A stretch of 64,000 nt of DNA, from contig JAGRIE010000019.1 of NCBI GenBank assembly GCA_020443425.1, forward strand, positions 1 to 64,000. The letters are read 5' to 3'. Shown here piece by piece: positions 52,693 through 61,465 of this stretch (position 1 is its first letter; the number at the start of each line of letters is the position of its first letter). This stretch comes from Halioglobus sp. (lineage in GTDB: Bacteria; Pseudomonadota; Gammaproteobacteria; Pseudomonadales; Halieaceae). The notes below the pieces were generated by a model. That model saw nothing but the letters and a program-made list of their open reading frames with translations. It did not search any database and was not told the origin of the DNA. The position numbers were made by a program, and so were the translations under genes.

Positions 52693-53688
52693 ATGGCATC
52701 GTACAAAGCGTTTTATATCCAGGCCAATGATGACGGCACCTTCCGCCGCTCCATCGTGCAGCGCGACACCGGTGACCTGCCGCAGAACGAGGTCCTGATC
52801 AGGGTCCGGTACTCCTCGCTCAATTTCAAGGACGCCATGTCGGCACACGGCAACAGCGCCGTGACCCGCGCGTTTCCGCACCAGGGCGGCATCGATGCGG
52901 CCGGCGAGGTCGTGGAAAGCACAAGCGAGGCCTTCAGCCCCGGCGACAAGGTCATCGTGACCGGATATGACCTGGGCATGAACACTGCCGGCGGTCTTGC
53001 GCAGTACATACGTGTTCCCGCAGCCTGGGTACTGCCCTGCCCCCGTGGACTCAACCCCAAGCGCAGCATGCTGTTCGGGACTGCCGGCCTCACCGCGCAA
53101 CTGTGCATCAATAAATTAGTGCAAATGGGCGTCACGCCCGACAGCGGCCAGGTGCTAGTGACCGGCGCCACCGGCGGCGTCGGCAGTATTGCGGTAGCGC
53201 TGCTGGCGCACAGGGGGTACGAGGTGGTCGCCAGCTCCGGCAAGGCGGAGCAGGCACCGATGCTCAGGGAGATCGGCGCCAGTGAGGTGATAGATCGCGG
53301 CGAGCTTGGCGAGGCCAACAGGCGGCCGATGCTGAAAGAGCGTTTCGCCGGTGCCGTCGACGTGGTCGGCGGCGACACGCTGGCCAATGTCATCAAATCG
53401 CTGCAGGCCGGCGGCAGTGCCGCGTGTTGCGGGTTAGTGCAGTCCCCTGCGCTTGAGACAACCGTGCTGCCGTTCATACTGCGCGGGGTCAATCTGCTGG
53501 GCGTAGATTCTGTGGAGATCGCATTGGCAGAGAAACAGGCCGCCTGGAAACAGTTGGCCCGAGCGGCGAAATTGCCGGCCATTGAGCGGCTCAACACGAC
53601 GATCTCTCTGCAACAGGTTCCCGCCGCGCTGGAGACCTTGTTCCGTGGTGGCGTGGTGGGCCACACCCTTGTCAACGTGGGGCGCTGA
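52693..53688 (+). CDS. AcuI/YhdH-like NADPH-dependent acrylyl-CoA reductase family oxidoreductase
   Basis: The 331-residue protein is a medium-chain dehydrogenase/reductase without catalytic zinc. It has the NFKDAMSAHG element typical of YhdH/AcuI, a Rossmann motif VTGATGGVGSIAVAL (about residues 155-170) and SGK (NADPH phosphate site). In DMSP-degrading marine bacteria AcuI removes toxic acrylyl-CoA. No DMSP lyase or acuHK gene is beside it, so the specific role is an inference. ATG 52693 follows GGAGA. The gene converges on the TPR protein gene. Confidence 0.88.
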   Translation: MASYKAFYIQANDDGTFRRSIVQRDTGDLPQNEVLIRVRYSSLNFKDAMSAHGNSAVTRAFPHQGGIDAAGEVVESTSEAFSPGDKVIVTGYDLGMNTAGGLAQYIRVPAAWVLPCPRGLNPKRSMLFGTAGLTAQLCINKLVQMGVTPDSGQVLVTGATGGVGSIAVALLAHRGYEVVASSGKAEQAPMLREIGASEVIDRGELGEANRRPMLKERFAGAVDVVGGDTLANVIKSLQAGGSAACCGLVQSPALETTVLPFILRGVNLLGVDSVEIALAEKQAAWKQLARAAKLPAIERLNTTISLQQVPAALETLFRGGVVGHTLVNVGR

Positions 53689-53706
53689 GCGGCGTCGCTA
53701 CAGCAT

Positions 53707-54564
53707 TCACTGCACTGCAGCGGGCGCAGGTGCGCCGCCACCCTGCGGTACCGGCGCCAGCGCCGCTTCCCGCAGTCGCCCTGCCCTGTCCATCAACGCC
53801 CGGTTGACGGCCGTCTTCCGCCCCGCTGCCAACTGCTCCTGCGCCACGGCGATATACGACAGCGCCTCGTCACTGCGCGTATCCAGCAGCAGGAGCTCGG
53901 CGACATCAAGCTGCCATTGCGGCGTTGCACGCAGACGTTGATCCAGCTCCGCCATACGCTCAATGGCGGCCGTGTAATTGCCTCGCTCCGTTTCGAGTTC
54001 GATCGCGTAGCGCTGCAGGCTGGAGACCGGCCCACGCTGTTCAATCCGTCTGTCCAGCAGTGCCAATGCGTCGTCCACGCCCCGCCCCGGCACGCTGGCC
54101 ATCAGCCGCGCGGCCGCCACGTAATCACCGGGGTTCAGGGCATCGTTCAGGCGGATGAGGGCTTCATAATCCGCCAGCGCCGCCTGCTCTTCACCGATAT
54201 CGCGAAGCAGCCGGGCGCGATAGCCCAGCGCACTCCACTGCTCGGGATAGGCTTGCAGGTAACGGTCAAAGTAAGGCCTGGCCGCAGTGTAATCACCCTG
54301 CCGGACCAACAGCACACCGTGGGTGTAGGCGACTTTGCGCGGATCTCCCAGCGATTCAGCGGCCCGTACATCAGCCAGTGCCAGGTCGAGCTGGTTAAAC
54401 TCAAGATAGGCCCACGCGCGCTGCAGGCGCAGATCCTGGTCGTCCGGACGCTGTTCGACCTGTGCCGAGAGCGCTGCGATGCGCTCCCCCTCATCGGCGT
54501 CGGCCCACACCAGGTTTACCAACAGCAGCGCAGACGCCAATACAGTGGCAGCAGATATCTTCAT
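53707..54564 (-). CDS. Exported tetratricopeptide repeat protein
   Basis: The 285-residue protein has a signal peptide (about residues 1-23) and several degenerate TPR units with the pattern of alternating helices. Recognisable units include LRLQRAWAYLEFNQLDLALADVR and DYTAARPYFDRYLQAYPEQW. A C-terminal Pro/Ala-rich tail follows. TPR domains bind proteins; no partner is evident. It follows the acid phosphatase gene on the same strand by 61 bases, so a shared transcript is possible. Confidence 0.8.
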   Translation of the reverse strand: MKISAATVLASALLLVNLVWADADEGERIAALSAQVEQRPDDQDLRLQRAWAYLEFNQLDLALADVRAAESLGDPRKVAYTHGVLLVRQGDYTAARPYFDRYLQAYPEQWSALGYRARLLRDIGEEQAALADYEALIRLNDALNPGDYVAAARLMASVPGRGVDDALALLDRRIEQRGPVSSLQRYAIELETERGNYTAAIERMAELDQRLRATPQWQLDVAELLLLDTRSDEALSYIAVAQEQLAAGRKTAVNRALMDRAGRLREAALAPVPQGGGAPAPAAVQ

Positions 54565-54625
54565 CGCGAGAAATCACAGCGGATGCCGTTCCCGGCACCC
54601 TTATCAGAAAGAGATCAGGACAGGT

Positions 54626-56098
54626 TTAGCGGGTCATCACGAAGTAATCCAGCACCGCTCCATTGACATCGACAAAGCTGGCCTGCAGCCGGTTCTCGTC
54701 GATATCCAGTACCACTGAGCCCAACTCCAACTGGCTGAAAAAATTCGCCGGATGAGGAAAGCCCTCGGTTGTGTAAGTCACCTTGCCGCCGTTGCCGGCG
54801 ACCGTGTAGACCACTTTGTCATCCATGCCGTTGCGAGCGATCTGGGTATAGGCCTCATTCCCCTGGCCGCTGGCAGGCTGGTCATCGTCGTTCAGCTCCG
54901 CCATTGTGGCGGCATCGAATGTGGTCGACAGCCCGGTATTGCCATTGATGTAGTAGGACCGCTCATAGATATGGCTGTGACCGGCATACGCCAGGTCGAC
55001 ACCGTACTGTTCAAAGATCGGGGTGAATTCCTCACGGATCGCGAAGATGGGCTGGTCTATACCGCCGAGTTCCTTGTCGGAATCATGACTGCCCTTGGTA
55101 TAGGGCGGATGGTGGTAAATCACGATAGTCCAATCCTGGCTGTGCGACATCAGGTCGTCTTTCAGCCACTGCATCATCGCGGCGCGATTGTCATCGTCGC
55201 GGATAGACAGCTGTGAATCGAGACTGACGATGTGAATGTTGGCGTAGTCAAAAGAATAGTACTGCTCCGTGCCACTGGGCAGGCCGCCAACCTCGCCGCT
55301 GGTGGGCAGTGTGAAGATATTCAGGTAGGGCATCGGGCTGTCAGGCGCAGGATCAGGCCCGCCCGAGTTGCCATTGCCGATCACCGCATAGTCATCCGGA
55401 CTGGACGCCATTGAGGTCCCAAAGCTGCCCATCTCGTGGTTGCCGATGGTGGGCCACACGGGGGTGGTTGCCAGCAGGTCCGTGTAGACGTCGAAAATCG
55501 CGGCCTGGTGCTCCATGTCCGTACCCTGGTTGTAGGCGTTATCGCCCAGCATCAGGAACAGGTCGGCGGCTTCATCGCCATTGTTGCTGGCGAACGTCAT
55601 AAAGCCATCCCGCACATAGCCCGCCTCGGGGTCACCTGTGCCGCCGACACCGGAATCCCCAACGATCCAGATTCGGGTATTGCCATCAGCGGGGAGTTCC
55701 CCCACTGCCGGTGCGGTATGGAAATAATGCGTGTCAGATGCACTGCCCGCGCCACCGACCGAGTAGTAATAGGTCGTTCCCGGCTGCAGACCGGTCAGCA
55801 ATACTTCGCTGTGCCCGGTCGCCGTCACTGTCGCCTGAGTCTTGCTCGAGGCAGGCAGGGCCGCCATATCAGTGCCAAAACAGACATTGTCGGCCTCGGG
55901 GCCGCCATCGACATTGCCGCGCCATTTGATGATCACCCTGTCGAAGCCCAACTGTTGCAGGAACAGCCGCTCGGGGGTCACCTGGGTGCCAGAGCAATTG
56001 ATGGCGACAGTGATGCCGTCATTATCATTGTTGTTGTCGCTACAGCCCGCGGCTACGAGGCCGATACCCGCCAGAACAGGAATAATAGGTTTGAACAT
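54626..56098 (-). CDS. Purple acid phosphatase-like metallophosphoesterase lipoprotein
   Basis: The 490-residue protein has a lipobox VAAGC (Cys19) and an N-terminal fibronectin-like purple acid phosphatase domain (to about 130). A calcineurin-type phosphoesterase domain follows with all five metal-site motifs: GDSG (147-150), GDNAY (185-189), GNHE (219-222), YHHPP (328-332) and GHSHIYER (373-380). It would hydrolyse phosphomonoesters or related substrates in the periplasm or on the cell surface. ATG 56098 gives the proper signal. The downstream TPR gene is 61 bases away on the same strand. Confidence 0.9.
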   Translation of the reverse strand: MFKPIIPVLAGIGLVAAGCSDNNNDNDGITVAINCSGTQVTPERLFLQQLGFDRVIIKWRGNVDGGPEADNVCFGTDMAALPASSKTQATVTATGHSEVLLTGLQPGTTYYYSVGGAGSASDTHYFHTAPAVGELPADGNTRIWIVGDSGVGGTGDPEAGYVRDGFMTFASNNGDEAADLFLMLGDNAYNQGTDMEHQAAIFDVYTDLLATTPVWPTIGNHEMGSFGTSMASSPDDYAVIGNGNSGGPDPAPDSPMPYLNIFTLPTSGEVGGLPSGTEQYYSFDYANIHIVSLDSQLSIRDDDNRAAMMQWLKDDLMSHSQDWTIVIYHHPPYTKGSHDSDKELGGIDQPIFAIREEFTPIFEQYGVDLAYAGHSHIYERSYYINGNTGLSTTFDAATMAELNDDDQPASGQGNEAYTQIARNGMDDKVVYTVAGNGGKVTYTTEGFPHPANFFSQLELGSVVLDIDENRLQASFVDVNGAVLDYFVMTR

Positions 56099-56231
56099 GA
56101 GTCGACCTCAGGGTGCGAAATGTGACTTATTGTTAGGACGCTACCGATCGGATGGTAAATGATCAGGGCTGCCCGGCGCAATAGCGGGGTATTTGCCGGA
56201 AGGCCCTGTGCAGGCCGCGGATGGATCCGGG

Positions 56232-56423
56232 CTAAACCGCCCGGGTGCTGCGCACGGCCACGGGCTTGCCACGCCTTGACTTCCACTCGGCCAGTGCCAC
56301 CAGCAAGCCGACCAACAGCCCCTTCGCCGCACCGAGGTATGCCCCTCCCGGCGTCATGAACAGTGACGCGAGGATATACCCCGCAAAAGTACACAACAGT
56401 AAAATTCGAACATAATTCAACAC
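56232..56423 (-). CDS. Small hydrophobic membrane protein (63 aa), tentative
   Basis: The frame from GTG 56423 encodes a 63-residue protein with two hydrophobic stretches (VRILLLCTFAGYILASLFM, then LGAAKGLLVGLLVALAEW). A basic tail follows. GGAGG lies 6 bases before the GTG, supporting this start. A longer version from ATG 56507 adds 28 polar residues and has only a weak ribosome site. No family is recognised; the gene call rests on the ribosome site and composition. Confidence 0.5.
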   Translation of the reverse strand: MLNYVRILLLCTFAGYILASLFMTPGGAYLGAAKGLLVGLLVALAEWKSRRGKPVAVRSTRAV

Positions 56424-56694
56424 AGTGCCCCTCCCCACGCCCGGGTTGTTGTCGATCACCCTTACGGCGTTTGACAGCGTGGCCTGAACCGCCACACTCG
56501 TGAACATTTAGTCTCTTTGGGTGCGGGACGGTCAACGAATTACTCGGGAAAAGTCCAGATAATCGGAGGAATTTGAGACCTGTTCAGCGTTTCTGGACAT
56601 TTGGTTGAAGCGCGAGAGCTCGCCCCTGACCCGACTGCCGTGCGACAGTTCGCGCCCGGGGGCTGTGTATTTAGACCGCCGCAATGCGGTGGCA

Positions 56695-57138
56695 TTACAG
56701 CAGCTGGCTCAAGGGGGCATCATCGGCCCTGCGCCCCAAACTGGCGCGACGCTCGGGGTTGCCGACCGCCGTGTAGGCGTTGGTCCGGGTACTGTACTGC
56801 GCCCGCCGGATATCGAACACATTGCGCCTGTCGGGGTGGCGCAGATAGACGCAGGTGCACTTCCGCGAGGTACATTCCCGCACCGGGAGATGGGGCACCT
56901 CATCCATCAGAAAGCGCGTTCCCGCCAGCGGTTTGACAGCGTCACAGGCACAGTCGTCCACCACTATTTCGGCGGCCCGGAACGGATGTTCGGCTTCCGA
57001 GGGACTGGGGCGGTGCTGTGTCTGCTGGATACGGGCACGCGTTTGCTGTGCCTTTTTCATCGCCTTTTGAGTGGAACTGCCGGTAAATACACCGACAACA
57101 CTCGATAGGAAAGACGAGCCCTTTGAGGTTTTTTTCAT
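56695..57138 (-). CDS. Conserved cysteine-motif protein of unknown function
   Basis: The 147-residue protein has a basic N-terminal region. A conserved core follows with CACDAVKPLAGTRFLMDE, then VPHLPVRECTSRKCTCVYL and HPDRRNVFDIRR. I recall this Cys..RFL..LPxxxCxxxxCxCxYxxHxDRR pattern from other proteobacterial proteins without assigned function. The clustered cysteines could bind a metal. ATG 57138 is the first start in the conserved frame, but the ribosome site is too close (GGGAG then one base), so the start is uncertain; alternatives run to 57231. Confidence 0.65.
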   Translation of the reverse strand: MKKTSKGSSFLSSVVGVFTGSSTQKAMKKAQQTRARIQQTQHRPSPSEAEHPFRAAEIVVDDCACDAVKPLAGTRFLMDEVPHLPVRECTSRKCTCVYLRHPDRRNVFDIRRAQYSTRTNAYTAVGNPERRASLGRRADDAPLSQLL

Positions 57139-57434
57139 ACTCCCGTGCCCGAGTGGCGCGCGGGGGCGCCGCTCTGGATCATCACTGGTGAACAAATGAC
57201 GGCGTTGCCGCCCCTCTGTGTTATAGGACACTTCCTACCAATTTTCAACCGCGGGGCGACTGCCTGTGGGCCCCTGTCCCGAAATCCCCCCAGCGCCCTG
57301 CCGGGTGCGCTTGGACGCACTGCGGGCGCAGTGGGGCTGCCGATGCGATGACGCCACAATTGACATAGTGCGCGCAGTGGTTAAAGCTAATCCGGTCCCA
57401 CTCCATAAAAAGTAGCTGCCCTGAGGATAATAGT
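57139..57434. promoter_or_regulatory. 296-base divergent gap with a weak promoter candidate for mscL
   Basis: A perfect TTGACA (57360-57365) lies 70 bases before the mscL ATG. The -10 is poor (TAAAGC at 16-base spacing or AAAGCT at 17), so the promoter is only tentative. The rest holds no gene that I can support. Confidence 0.3.
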
Positions 57435-57881
57435 ATGTTGCAAGAATTCAAGAAGTTCGCGATGCGTGGCAATGTCGTCGATATGGCTGTCGGTATCATC
57501 ATCGGCGGCGCGTTTGGCACCATTGTTAAAAGCCTGGTGGCGGATGTAATCATGCCCCCGATAGGGCTGCTACTGGGCGGTGTCGACTTCTCCGACCTGT
57601 TCCTCACGCTGAAGGAAGGCGCAACAGCAGGCCCCTACGCGACGCTGGCCGCCGCCCAGGAGGCTGGCGCAGTCACCATCAGCTATGGCCTGTTCCTCAA
57701 CTCGGTGATCAGCTTTCTGATCGTCGCCTTCGCGGTATTCCTGTTGATCAAGAGTATCAACAAGTTGCAGGCCGAAGAGCCGGAACCGGAAGAGGAAGTG
57801 ACCACAAAAGACTGCCCGTTCTGTATCACGGCCATCCCGATTCAGGCCACTCGCTGCCCGAACTGCACCTCAACCCTGTAG
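57435..57881 (+). CDS. mscL: Large-conductance mechanosensitive channel with C-terminal zinc ribbon
   Basis: The 148-residue protein has the MscL layout. The N-terminal helix is [15 protein letters not shown]1 (about residues 14-40) holds the pore-lining [18 protein letters not shown], then come a periplasmic loop and TM2 (about 84-108). An acidic linker leads to a C-terminal CxxC-x10-CxxC (C127, C130, C141, C144), which looks like a zinc ribbon instead of the usual cytoplasmic helical bundle. MscL opens under hypo-osmotic shock to release solutes, and this fits the NAGGN and antiporter genes elsewhere in the window. It converges on dmeF with 4 bases between. Confidence 0.95.
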   Translation: MLQEFKKFAMRGNVVDMAVGIIIGGAFGTIVKSLVADVIMPPIGLLLGGVDFSDLFLTLKEGATAGPYATLAAAQEAGAVTISYGLFLNSVISFLIVAFAVFLLIKSINKLQAEEPEPEEEVTTKDCPFCITAIPIQATRCPNCTSTL

Positions 57882-57885
57882 CGGG

Positions 57886-58860
57886 TTAACGGGCGCCTGT
57901 ACACAAACGAGGGTTCATCTCCACTGTGAGATGGACCAGTTCTTCATGTACCTGCAGCAGACGCTTGATCTCATCCGGCGTCACCACAGCCTCGTCAGAC
58001 ACATACAGCGAAAGTATACAGGCATATTTCCCCTTGCCGACCCGCCAGACATGCAGGTCGGTTATCACAACCTCAAGCGGCGCCTGGGCGATAACCTCCC
58101 GGATTTCCCGCACGACCGGCGCGTCCATTTCCGCATCGAGCAACACCCTTCCGGTATCCCGCAGCAGGCCGTACGCCCAGGCTGATACCAGTCCGGCACC
58201 CACAATGCCCATCACCGGATCCAGCCAGTTGGCGCCCCACAACTTGCCTCCAAACAGCGCGATGATGGCCAGCACCGATGTCGCGGCGTCTGTCAGCACG
58301 TGAAGATACGCAGACCGCAAATTAAGGTCCTGGTGATGATGATGCCCACCGTGACCATGGCTGTTGACGTCGCCGTGGTGGTGATGATGGTGGTGGTGGT
58401 GATGACCGTCTTTCAGCAACCAGGCACACGCCAGATTAACCAGCAAGCCCAGCGTCGCCACACTGATCGCCTGGTCATAGCTGATGGGCGTGGGGGATAT
58501 CAGGCGCTCTATTGACTGGTAGAGCATCAACACCGCTACACCGACCAGGAATATGGCGCTGGTATAACCGCCGAGCACTTCGATTTTCCAAGTCCCGAAC
58601 GCAAACCGGTCATCCCTGGCATAACGCCGGGCTGCAGTATAGGCGACCACGGAGAGCCCGAGTGCCAGCACATGTGAACTCATATGCCAACCGTCTGCCA
58701 GCAGGGCCATGGAGTTGAAGACCCAGCCGCCCGCAATCTCGGCCACCATCATAATGGCGGTCAACACCACAGCCCACCGGGTATTGCGCTCGGCCAGCGG
58801 ATTGCCTTCATCAAACACATGTGAGTGCTGCCACTGCTCAGACGGCGATGTCGATTGCAT
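57886..58860 (-). CDS. dmeF: Cation diffusion facilitator, DmeF-type (Co/Ni/Zn exporter)
   Basis: The 324-residue protein has six transmembrane helices. Site A residues lie in LLADGWHMSSH (Asp56, His59) and HVLTDAATS (His187, Asp191). A very His-rich loop between TM4 and TM5 (H153-H162, ten consecutive His, then further clusters to about 176) would collect metal. A cytoplasmic C-terminal domain is present. It exports divalent metals using the proton gradient. It is divergent from an RcnR-type repressor gene with a 73-base gap carrying an operator-like site. Confidence 0.93.
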   Translation of the reverse strand: MQSTSPSEQWQHSHVFDEGNPLAERNTRWAVVLTAIMMVAEIAGGWVFNSMALLADGWHMSSHVLALGLSVVAYTAARRYARDDRFAFGTWKIEVLGGYTSAIFLVGVAVLMLYQSIERLISPTPISYDQAISVATLGLLVNLACAWLLKDGHHHHHHHHHHGDVNSHGHGGHHHHQDLNLRSAYLHVLTDAATSVLAIIALFGGKLWGANWLDPVMGIVGAGLVSAWAYGLLRDTGRVLLDAEMDAPVVREIREVIAQAPLEVVITDLHVWRVGKGKYACILSLYVSDEAVVTPDEIKRLLQVHEELVHLTVEMNPRLCTGAR

Positions 58861-58888
58861 GGTCTCGTATCCCTGACGCGATTTCTAT

Positions 58889-58908
58889 ATACTATACCCC
58901 AGTATACT
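58889..58908. promoter_or_regulatory. RcnR/DmeR-type operator candidate
   Basis: The site reads ATACTATACCCCAGTATACT. Its complement contains TACTGGGG flanked by AT-rich DNA, the TACT-Gn pattern known for RcnR-type repressors. It sits in the middle of the dmeF/dmeR intergenic region. Confidence 0.6.
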
Positions 58909-58933
58909 AATATTCAAAGCAGGCGATACCGCT

Positions 58934-59209
58934 ATGCCACATACCGTCGAGAATAAAAAACCATTGATGTCGCGGGTCAGGCGTATCCAGGGACAGGCCG
59001 TTGCTCTGGAACGCGCCATTGAATCTGAAGTGGAGTGCACTGCTGTCCTGCAGCAGATAGCCGCACTTCGCGGCGCTGTCCAGGGCCTGATGCGAGAGGT
59101 ATTAGAGGGACATATCCGCGGGCATTTGGGCGACGATGCGCTATCACCAGCGCAGCGAGCGGCTGAGACAGACCAGCTTATCGCCGTACTGCGATCCTAC
59201 CTGAAGTAG
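58934..59209 (+). CDS. dmeR: Metal-responsive repressor, RcnR/FrmR/CsoR family
   Basis: The 91-residue all-helical protein carries His3, Cys35, His60 and His64, the same set of residues and spacing that E. coli RcnR uses for Ni(II)/Co(II). The MSRVRRIQGQ element is at residues 12-21. It would derepress dmeF when metal binds. ATG 58934 leaves His3 in place, which supports that start. The operator-like site at 58889-58908 is 26 bases upstream. Confidence 0.93.
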   Translation: MPHTVENKKPLMSRVRRIQGQAVALERAIESEVECTAVLQQIAALRGAVQGLMREVLEGHIRGHLGDDALSPAQRAAETDQLIAVLRSYLK

Positions 59210-59271
59210 CGCGTATTAGACGGCCGACGGACCTGCGGGATTGCGCGGCGGCAGCAGGCCGCCGCAAGCGA

Positions 59272-60090
59272 TCAGCCTGAAGGCATTGACAGCACATCGC
59301 AGTCGAGTCGGTCGACAATTTTCTCCACGGTGTTGCCGTTCATCAGTGCTGACCACCCGGAACGCGCCGCGTTGCCGATGACCACAAGGCTGGCATTCAG
59401 CTCTTTGGCATTGTCGACAATCACGTCCTCCGGATCACCCAGCCGGATGCGCATCTTGTCACTGTCAATCCCGAAATTCCGGATCAGGGCATGCCGGTCG
59501 GGAGCCGACGCCAGGTCCCTGTGTGCATTGATGAAGTGGACTTCGGCCATATTGCGGTCCGCCACTCGCCGTGTAAACTCCAGGATGTGCTCGTTCAAAT
59601 GCGCATAGGACTCGTCGCCCTCGCGCACATCGATAGCGGCAAGCACCTTACGGCTGGTCTGGTCAGTGCTTTGCTTGATCAGCATGACCGGGCAGGCGCA
59701 CTCCCTGATCAGCGTCCAGTCCGACGTCCGGTTGAACATGCGCTGCCCCGGGGTATGGGGTGTGGACGATTTCATGACGACATGAGCATCGTTCTTGATA
59801 GACGCCCGCACCGCCGCCGCACACCAGTCCTTATCCCACTCAACTTCGGTCGTGACCGTGACGCCCTGTGCCAGCATAGGCGCTACAGCCTCACCCAGCA
59901 CTTCTTTCTGGCGCTTGATCAGTTCGCGCTGGGCAGCCAGTTGTCCCGACGATTTTGGGATATCTGCGTGGATACAGGCGAACACATGCACGTTGATATC
60001 CGTCTCACCGGCGATCAATGCGGTGCGCTCAAGCGCCGGTTGCCGCTCCTGTGTGGGGTCAAAAATCACGAAAAAATTGGTAAATTCCAC
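59272..60090 (-). CDS. Universal stress protein, tandem UspE-like
   Basis: The 272-residue protein has two USP domains. The first (about residues 1-140) begins FTNFFVIFDPTQERQPALER. The second (about 145-270) begins RKVLAAIDVREG and ends with a nucleotide-binding-type loop GNAARSGWSALMNGNTVEKI. UspE-like proteins act in stress responses and motility. It starts with GTG 60090 behind GGAGAG. The channel gene lies 159 bases upstream on the same strand, so it may be cotranscribed but the gap makes this uncertain. Confidence 0.88.
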   Translation of the reverse strand: MEFTNFFVIFDPTQERQPALERTALIAGETDINVHVFACIHADIPKSSGQLAAQRELIKRQKEVLGEAVAPMLAQGVTVTTEVEWDKDWCAAAVRASIKNDAHVVMKSSTPHTPGQRMFNRTSDWTLIRECACPVMLIKQSTDQTSRKVLAAIDVREGDESYAHLNEHILEFTRRVADRNMAEVHFINAHRDLASAPDRHALIRNFGIDSDKMRIRLGDPEDVIVDNAKELNASLVVIGNAARSGWSALMNGNTVEKIVDRLDCDVLSMPSG

Positions 60091-60249
60091 TGCTCTCTCC
60101 TACTCTCGAATGGCTTGCGCCCATACCGTATATATGACGTTTTTTTTCTGGAATAAACAGTCTAAAAAGTCACTTCGCGCGATCATTCCAATAAAGTGTT
60201 GACCTGCATCAACCGCTCCGGCGGAGAGACTCCTGCCCCCGGGCCCCTG

Positions 60250-61326
60250 TCAGACGCTCTGGAAATACACGTAATTGAGCGCCAGGCCAAGTGCATACAC
60301 GACGGGGAAAGCCCATTTTACAATCCTGTCGATACGCTCCGCTGCTTCACGCCGCCCGCGTTTGCACAGGCTGTTCACCAGCAGGCTCTCGTAGATACAC
60401 AGGCACATGAAGACAAACGAATAGAGCAACACGGCGTCGGTAAGCGTGAAGTAGGAGATCCGCGGCATATTGCCATCGAGCAAAAACTGGTACGCAACGA
60501 TGGTCAGGATGCCAATAAAGGCGATGTTCAGGCGATCCGCCAGGTTTTGTATGTCCATCCAGAATACCGCCCACATGAGCGATACCAGCAGAATCAACGG
60601 GAACATAATTTTCCAGACCATATTTGACGGCTTGCGCTCCAGCGTGATGGTCAGGTTGATCTCGGAGAACGCCTTCTTGGTACCGTAGTAGCGGAAGTCG
60701 GCTACATCCTCCCGCATATCCAGGTTGAGTAGATTCCACTGCGCGATATTTACCTTCTGGTTGACCTCGGCGTACTCCTCCGTGGCGCCAAGCACCTGCT
60801 CATCGACAACCAACCTGACCGAGTCGCTGTACTCACCGAACGCAATAATGGAAGCCTGCAGGGTCTGCACATCGAAGGGAAACGGGTGCAGGGCCATCGG
60901 CGTCTCAAAGGTGACACTGCGCTGGTCTTTATAACGCACCGTGCCGTCAGAGTGCACCGTGATACGCAGCGCATTGATATCCCCACTGCCGATTTCATTG
61001 ACAATCAGCAATTGCGGCCACCAGCCGTTGTACACTTCGTTGAACTGGAATTCGCCCTGGAACAGCTTGTAATCACTGCCGTAGGCTCTCGCGTCAAACG
61101 CCAATCGCGGATCTTTCCACTCCGCTATCAATATGATTTCAGCCTGGAACGCCTCTTCCACTTCATCCATATCGATAATATCAGCGAGGAACACACCGAG
61201 TTTTACCACCGTGGGTGACGCGGGTGGATTCGGCATGCCCGCCTCAACAGCCTGCACCATATTGGCACAGGACAACAGGTACAGGCAGGCGAGAGAGAAC
61301 AGATATTGCGAGCAAAAACGTTTCAT
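60250..61326 (-). CDS. Pentameric ligand-gated ion channel (ELIC-like)
   Basis: The 358-residue protein has a signal peptide (about residues 1-26). A beta-sandwich ligand-binding domain follows, with the FPFD element at 149-152 (HPFPFDVQTL) in the position of the Cys-loop but without its cysteines. Four membrane helices (M1 about 236-256, M2 262-283, M3 292-318, M4 336-355) complete it. M2 aligned to ELIC on the shared AYxF and PR residues puts Leu274 at 9' and Phe281 at 16', the same residues as the ELIC hydrophobic gate. Asn267 is at 2' and Asp264 at the intracellular acidic ring, so a cation-selective pore is predicted. The ligand is unknown. ATG 61326 gives the signal peptide. Confidence 0.92.
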   Translation of the reverse strand: MKRFCSQYLFSLACLYLLSCANMVQAVEAGMPNPPASPTVVKLGVFLADIIDMDEVEEAFQAEIILIAEWKDPRLAFDARAYGSDYKLFQGEFQFNEVYNGWWPQLLIVNEIGSGDINALRITVHSDGTVRYKDQRSVTFETPMALHPFPFDVQTLQASIIAFGEYSDSVRLVVDEQVLGATEEYAEVNQKVNIAQWNLLNLDMREDVADFRYYGTKKAFSEINLTITLERKPSNMVWKIMFPLILLVSLMWAVFWMDIQNLADRLNIAFIGILTIVAYQFLLDGNMPRISYFTLTDAVLLYSFVFMCLCIYESLLVNSLCKRGRREAAERIDRIVKWAFPVVYALGLALNYVYFQSV

Positions 61327-61465
61327 AGCGAGTAGCGCCCTGATGATTCATTGTTATTGGGTATAGCCGGGGACGGACGGGCAATTGTACCCGCCTGCTT
61401 TGTACTTTGAACCGCTATTCCCCTAGAATACCAGCCCGTTTGGTTAATCACTGAGACGTAATTCT

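Noticed and set aside
57360..57388. Strong promoter for mscL
   Set aside because: TTGACA is perfect but no proper -10 follows at 16-18 bases, so it is listed only as weak.
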